DNA of 64,000 nt. It comes from CAWUEZ02 sp963921355. Lineage in GTDB: Bacteria > Pseudomonadota > Alphaproteobacteria > Thalassobaculales > Thalassobaculaceae. The notes beneath the pieces are model-generated. The model did not search any database and had not been told where the DNA came from. It was given only the letters and a program-made list of their open reading frames with translations. The stretch spans positions 2,666,001 to 2,730,000 of the forward strand of contig OZ001190.1 in assembly GCA_963921355.3 (NCBI GenBank), read 5' to 3'. Shown one piece after another: positions 60,147 to 64,000 of this stretch. The position numbers and the translations under genes were made by a program. Position 1 is the first letter of the stretch. Each line of letters opens with the position of its first letter.

Positions 60147-60665
60147 TGGGCCGCTCTCCCTACACTCCAGTGAATGGAGCTCGTTACTGAGAGCGAGGAA
60201 TCCCTAGGGCCCAAAGATGTGCAATCTGAATTACTTTAATATCGGTGGCAATTTGAATGGAAATTTGTATATGTTTTCAATATTAACCACCCGTTTACGA
60301 CTGAATGGGGATGTCGATGGTTAAGAATAAGATTTTGTCAAGATTGGAAAAAACAAAATCAACAGTGTATTCCCATGCTAGAACGAATTAATAGAAAATT
60401 AACTAAAATAAAGAGTTGAATTTTATTTGGAGCTCCATAAGAAATCGGTGATCGATCGGGGTGAATTTTTGTCCATCGACAGGGGGCTGGCGCGCGCGAG
60501 GTCTGGGAGATCGCTCTCCATGAGACCGTCGAGCCCCGTGCATGAGCCGCCGATCCGGTTCCCTTAGCGTGGCATCCGCCGCAGCAATCCAGCTTTGGCA
60601 ACTGGGCCAGACGATCGACCCAGGCGCTGGTGACGCTCGCCCGTGGGCCGTGCCATGCTCGCGCC
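60147..60665. other. AT-rich intergenic region upstream of the RTX gene
   Basis: No supported gene. 60,215-60,470 is strikingly AT-rich (AATTACTTTAATATC, ATTAACTAAAATAAAG), far below the window average in GC, and probably contains the promoters of the leftward RTX gene and the rightward LysR gene. The part from 60,480 on returns to normal GC. Confidence 0.6.
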
Positions 60666-61589
60666 ATGCGCCTCGAACACGCCATGCTCTCCACCGCGTT
60701 CCGGTATTTTCAGGCAACGGCACAGGCCGGGTCAATCCGGGCGGCGGCGCGCGGCATGAATGTCGCGTCCTCGGCGGTCAACCGCCAGATCCTGATGCTG
60801 GAAGACGCCCTCGGCCTGAAGTTGTTCGAGCGTACGGGGCGGAAGCTGGTGATCACCGAGCCGGGCACCGTTCTGCTGCAGACCGTGGAGTCCAGCCTTG
60901 CCGGCTACGAGCAGGCGCTGCGGGTGATCGAGGCCATGAAGGGCCTGGAGACCGGGCAGGTTCACGTCGCCAGTGTCGAAAGCGTGGCCGTCAGCTTGCT
61001 GCCGCGAATCCTGAAAGCGTTCCGCGTCCTGTACCCCGGCATCCGGGTGCGGGTCATGGTGACTGATGCCGATACGGTGACGGAGGCTGTGGCGACCCGG
61101 CGCGCGGATCTCGGCATCACCTTCAACCCGCGCAACCTCGAAGGGCTCGACGTCGCCCTGCGGCGCCGGGTGACCGTTGGTGCCGTGGTCGGGCGGAAAC
61201 ATCCCCTGAGCGTCCGACAGTGGGTCTCGCTCGAGGAGTGTCTGGCCTATCCGCTGGCCTACCCGGCGACGGGGCTCAGCCTGCGGGCCGTGCTCGATGC
61301 CGTCGACCGACCGGACATCGGCACCGCCGACATGGCGCTCGAGGCCAATTCGCTCCGGCTGATGGCCTCTCTGGCCCGCCTGGACGACGCCTTCGTGACC
61401 TTCCAGACCCCGATCGGGATCGAGACGGATCTCGCGGCGGGTGACCTTGTGTTTCTGCCGTTGACCGACGAGTCACTGCCGCCGGAGGATATGGCCCTTG
61501 TGCGCCAGCGGTCGCGTGCCCCGTCGCCGGCCGCTGAGGCGTTCTTCCGTCAGGCCGCGGATGTGCTGGATGAAGCCACACTCTACTGA
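60666..61589 (+). CDS. LysR-family transcriptional regulator of the purine locus
   Basis: 307 aa. DNA-binding helix AFRYFQATAQAGSIRAAARG, SSAVNRQILMLEDALG, then an effector-binding domain. Located just before 5-hydroxyisourate hydrolase and xanthine dehydrogenase on the same strand, so it probably senses a purine. The preceding sequence has no clear ribosome binding site; ATG 60666 fits the family start. Confidence 0.85.
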   Translation: MRLEHAMLSTAFRYFQATAQAGSIRAAARGMNVASSAVNRQILMLEDALGLKLFERTGRKLVITEPGTVLLQTVESSLAGYEQALRVIEAMKGLETGQVHVASVESVAVSLLPRILKAFRVLYPGIRVRVMVTDADTVTEAVATRRADLGITFNPRNLEGLDVALRRRVTVGAVVGRKHPLSVRQWVSLEECLAYPLAYPATGLSLRAVLDAVDRPDIGTADMALEANSLRLMASLARLDDAFVTFQTPIGIETDLAAGDLVFLPLTDESLPPEDMALVRQRSRAPSPAAEAFFRQAADVLDEATLY

Positions 61590-61692
61590 TGCCAGAATTC
61601 GTCATCAGATAGCGATATGTACTTCTTTTTAGGCCGGACAGCGTTTGTCATACTCCGGCGCTGGGTGAGGTAGGGATCAGTGGAAAACGCCC

Positions 61693-62034
61693 ATGGGTAG
61701 ACTGACGACCCATGTCCTGGACACAGCGTCCGGCCGTCCGGCGGCCGGCATTCGGATCGACTTGTCGGTCGGTGGCGACATCCTGAAATCGGTGGTGACC
61801 AACGAGGACGGCCGGGTCGACGGGCCGTTGCTGGCCGATGGAGATTTGAAAGCGGGCACCTACGAGCTGGTGTTTCACGCCGGATCCTATTTTCGGGATC
61901 AGGGCGTGGCGCTGCCGGAACCGCCCTTTCTCGATACGATCCCGATCCGCTTCGGCATCGCCGACCCGGACGCCCACTACCACGTCCCGCTGCTGCTCTC
62001 GCCGTTTGGCTATTCGACCTACCGAGGATCCTGA
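61693..62034 (+). CDS. uraH: 5-hydroxyisourate hydrolase (transthyretin-like)
   Basis: 113 aa. The family's LTTHVLDTASGRPA at the N-terminus, a central Arg/His-bearing stretch and the C-terminal HYHVPLLLSPFGYSTYRGS are diagnostic of HIU hydrolase, which opens 5-hydroxyisourate to OHCU in urate breakdown. Three nt before the xanthine dehydrogenase start, so one operon. Confidence 0.95.
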   Translation: MGRLTTHVLDTASGRPAAGIRIDLSVGGDILKSVVTNEDGRVDGPLLADGDLKAGTYELVFHAGSYFRDQGVALPEPPFLDTIPIRFGIADPDAHYHVPLLLSPFGYSTYRGS

Positions 62035-62037
62035 CCG

Positions 62038-64000
62038 GTGGCCCGCGATACCGTCAGGTTCCGCCATCACGGCGCGCGGGTTGACCTCGACGGGTTCCGG
62101 CCGACGGACACGGTGCTCGACTATCTCCGGCTGCAGCGCGGCCTGACCGGGACCAAGGAAGGCTGCGCCGAAGGCGATTGCGGGGCCTGCACCGTGGTGC
62201 TCGGCCAGCTCGATCAGGACGGGCGGATGACCTACGCGCCGGTCAACAGCTGCATCCTGATGCTCGGCCAACTCGACGGCCGCGAACTGATCACCATTGA
62301 GGATCTCGGTGCAGATGACGGCTCCCTGCACCCAATCCAGCGGGCGATGGTCGATCACCACGGCTCGCAATGCGGCTTCTGCACGCCCGGCATCGTCATG
62401 AGCCTGTACGCCCTGTTCCAGCAGGGCGGCGAGACGACCAGGTCCGCGGTCAACGATCAGCTCGCCGGGAACCTGTGCCGATGCACCGGCTATGGCCCGA
62501 TCGTCGCGGCCGCCCAGGACGCCGGTCATGCGGACTGCCGTCGTCCGGCCGGTGAGGAGGCTGCCAGCGCCGCCATGCTTGCAGAGCTGCGGGACAGCGA
62601 CGATCTGTTCATCGGGACGCCAGACCGCTTTCTGGCGGCGCCGGCCGGCGAAGCCGCTTTGGCTCGCCTGCTGGCCGACCATCCCGATGCCACGATCATC
62701 GCCGGCGCCACCGATGTCGGGCTCTGGGTGACCAAGCAACTACGCGATCTGCCCAAGGCGGTGCTGCTGCACCGGGTGACCGGTTTGGACGCGATCACCG
62801 AGCGCGGGGGTGACCTGGTGATCGGTGCCGGCGCCACCTACGCCGATGCTGAGCGGGCCCTCGCCGCAGTCGATCCGGATCTCGGTGAGCTCTTGCGCCG
62901 CATCGGCTCCAAGCAGGTCCGCGCCGCCGGAACGATCGGTGGGAACATCGCCAACGGTTCGCCGATCGGTGACATGCCGCCCGCGCTGATTGCCCTCGAC
63001 GCGGTGCTGGAACTGGCCAGCGCCGAGGGTTCTCGCGACCTGGCCCTGGAGGATTTCTTCCTTGCCTACGGCCGGCAGGACCGGCGCGCGGGGGAGTATG
63101 TCCGCGCGGTCCGGGTGCCGTCCCTGGCCTCGAACCAGCACTTCCGCTGCTACAAGATCTCCAAGCGTTTCGACCAGGACATCTCGGCGGTCATGGCGGC
63201 CTTCCGTTTGACCGTCGACGACATGCGTATCGTCGAGGCCAGGGTGGCCTTCGGCGGCATGGCGGCCACCCCGAAGCGCGCCAAGGCGTGTGAGCAGGCC
63301 CTGGCAAACCTCTCGCTGGAAGTGCCGGAGACCTGGGCCGCCGCGACCGCCGCGCTGGTGGAGGACTTCCAGCCGATCGACGACATGCGGGCTAGCGCCT
63401 ACTACCGCCGTGAGGTTGCAAAAGGGCTCGTCCTCAAGGCGTTGAGCGAGGTCGCCGCGCAGATACCGCCCACACACGGGTCGCGGGCCATCGCCCGAAG
63501 AGGGAGGACGGTCGTGGTCGCGCGGCCTGAGGTTGTGATTCCCGACGCAAAGGCCGTCGTCACCGAAACGGTGGGCCGGGGCGTGGTTCATGACAGTGCG
63601 GAGATGCATGTCCGTGGCACCGCCCCCTATATCGACGACGTCCTGGAACCGGCCGGCACTCTTCACCTGGCACCCGGCCACGTTCCGCAGGCTGCCAAGG
63701 GCCGGGTAGTTGGCCTCGATCTCGACCCGGTTCGGGCCGCACCGGGCGTTGTCGCCGTGCTGACGGCCGGCGACATCCCGGGCACCAACGACTGCAGCCC
63801 GTCCATGGGCGATGACCCGATTCTGGCCGATGGATGGATCGCCTTCCACGGCCAGGTGCTGTTCGTAGTTGCGGCCGAAACCCGGGATCAGGCCCGCCGG
63901 GCCGCCCGTTTGGCGACGGTCGAGGTCGCGGCGGAGACCCCGGCGGTCACGGTCGAGGACGGGCTGGCGACGGGAGAAACCGTCTTACCGCCCTACGAGT
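62038..64000 (+). CDS. xanthine dehydrogenase, FeS-FAD subunit fused in frame to the molybdopterin subunit (runs off window)
   Basis: Open for 654 codons to the edge. GTG start 3 nt after the HIU hydrolase stop. Residues 1-160 carry two [2Fe-2S] clusters: Cys43, 48, 51 and 72, then Cys112, 115, 147 and 149 (CGFCTPG, CRCTGYGP). An FAD-binding domain follows (about 195-480: IIAGATDVGLWV, AAGTIGGNIANGSPIGD, SKRFDQDISAV). Bacterial XdhA normally ends near here, but the frame continues through a basic linker into RGTAPYIDDVLEPAGTLH, the start of the XdhB large subunit. It oxidises hypoxanthine/xanthine to urate. Confidence 0.88.
   Translation, partial: MARDTVRFRHHGARVDLDGFRPTDTVLDYLRLQRGLTGTKEGCAEGDCGACTVVLGQLDQDGRMTYAPVNSCILMLGQLDGRELITIEDLGADDGSLHPIQRAMVDHHGSQCGFCTPGIVMSLYALFQQGGETTRSAVNDQLAGNLCRCTGYGPIVAAAQDAGHADCRRPAGEEAASAAMLAELRDSDDLFIGTPDRFLAAPAGEAALARLLADHPDATIIAGATDVGLWVTKQLRDLPKAVLLHRVTGLDAITERGGDLVIGAGATYADAERALAAVDPDLGELLRRIGSKQVRAAGTIGGNIANGSPIGDMPPALIALDAVLELASAEGSRDLALEDFFLAYGRQDRRAGEYVRAVRVPSLASNQHFRCYKISKRFDQDISAVMAAFRLTVDDMRIVEARVAFGGMAATPKRAKACEQALANLSLEVPETWAAATAALVEDFQPIDDMRASAYYRREVAKGLVLKALSEVAAQIPPTHGSRAIARRGRTVVVARPEVVIPDAKAVVTETVGRGVVHDSAEMHVRGTAPYIDDVLEPAGTLHLAPGHVPQAAKGRVVGLDLDPVRAAPGVVAVLTAGDIPGTNDCSPSMGDDPILADGWIAFHGQVLFVVAAETRDQARRAARLATVEVAAETPAVTVEDGLATGETVLPPYE

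Overview
The window has two halves. Positions 1 to about 31,745 are a T7-like podovirus genome (a temperate phage or prophage, cut by the left edge). The rest is chromosome of a GC-rich alphaproteobacterium, probably Rhodospirillales-like judging from gene families such as the PAS_5-type protein, DUF1194, CoxDE-type maturation proteins and a xylose dehydrogenase close to Caulobacter XylB.

Phage half, left to right, almost all on the + strand: the C-terminus of a single-subunit T7-type RNA polymerase (3-818); a small ORF; three tandem promoter-terminator cassettes (1190-1582); a replication/recombination block with a gp2.5-like SSB, a RusA-type resolvase, a DnaB/gp4-type helicase without primase, a zinc-finger plus GIY-YIG-like nuclease, a family A DNA polymerase, a gp6-like exonuclease and a DUF3310 protein; a strong terminator followed at once by a late promoter (7667-7719); then the virion block of ejection-type small proteins, a HlyC-like acyltransferase, portal, scaffold, major capsid, tail tubes A and B, three internal virion proteins (one with a lysozyme domain), tail fibre and a second adhesin-like protein; finally lysis genes, small terminase and large terminase. 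Five near-identical 24-bp sequences (core GGACAACGAATGTCC) are the best candidates for promoters of the phage polymerase. Four point rightward. The fifth, at the far right end, points leftward toward a small minus-strand gene with a good ribosome binding site. About 850 bp of short-repeat DNA lies between terminase and host.

The phage/host junction (about 31,741-31,757) interrupts a sugar phosphate isomerase/epimerase gene whose remnant also carries an amber codon. The missing phage early region and the other attachment site must lie left of the window.

Host half: a LacI regulator; fatty acid desaturase; enolase-superfamily enzyme behind a perfect 10-3-10 palindrome; a D-xylose locus with ROK regulator, SMP-30 lactonase, XylGHF ABC transporter and a XylB-like SDR, with a NagC/Mlc-like operator in front of xylF; a CRTAC1-like lipoprotein; globin with a divergent LysR; an idonate/gluconate-type gene pair; an amidohydrolase; a class I glutamine amidotransferase-like hydrolase; CoxD/CoxE-type maturation proteins; an amidohydrolase, an MBL-fold hydrolase and an SMP-30/isochorismatase fusion; an RTX-type secreted protein; and a purine locus (LysR, 5-hydroxyisourate hydrolase, xanthine dehydrogenase running off the right edge with the small and large subunits in one frame). 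Three places in the host half look like deletion or rearrangement scars: the phage junction, a dehydrogenase/DUF1194 chimera (about 49,200), and a head-to-head SDR/CoxD joint (about 53,110).
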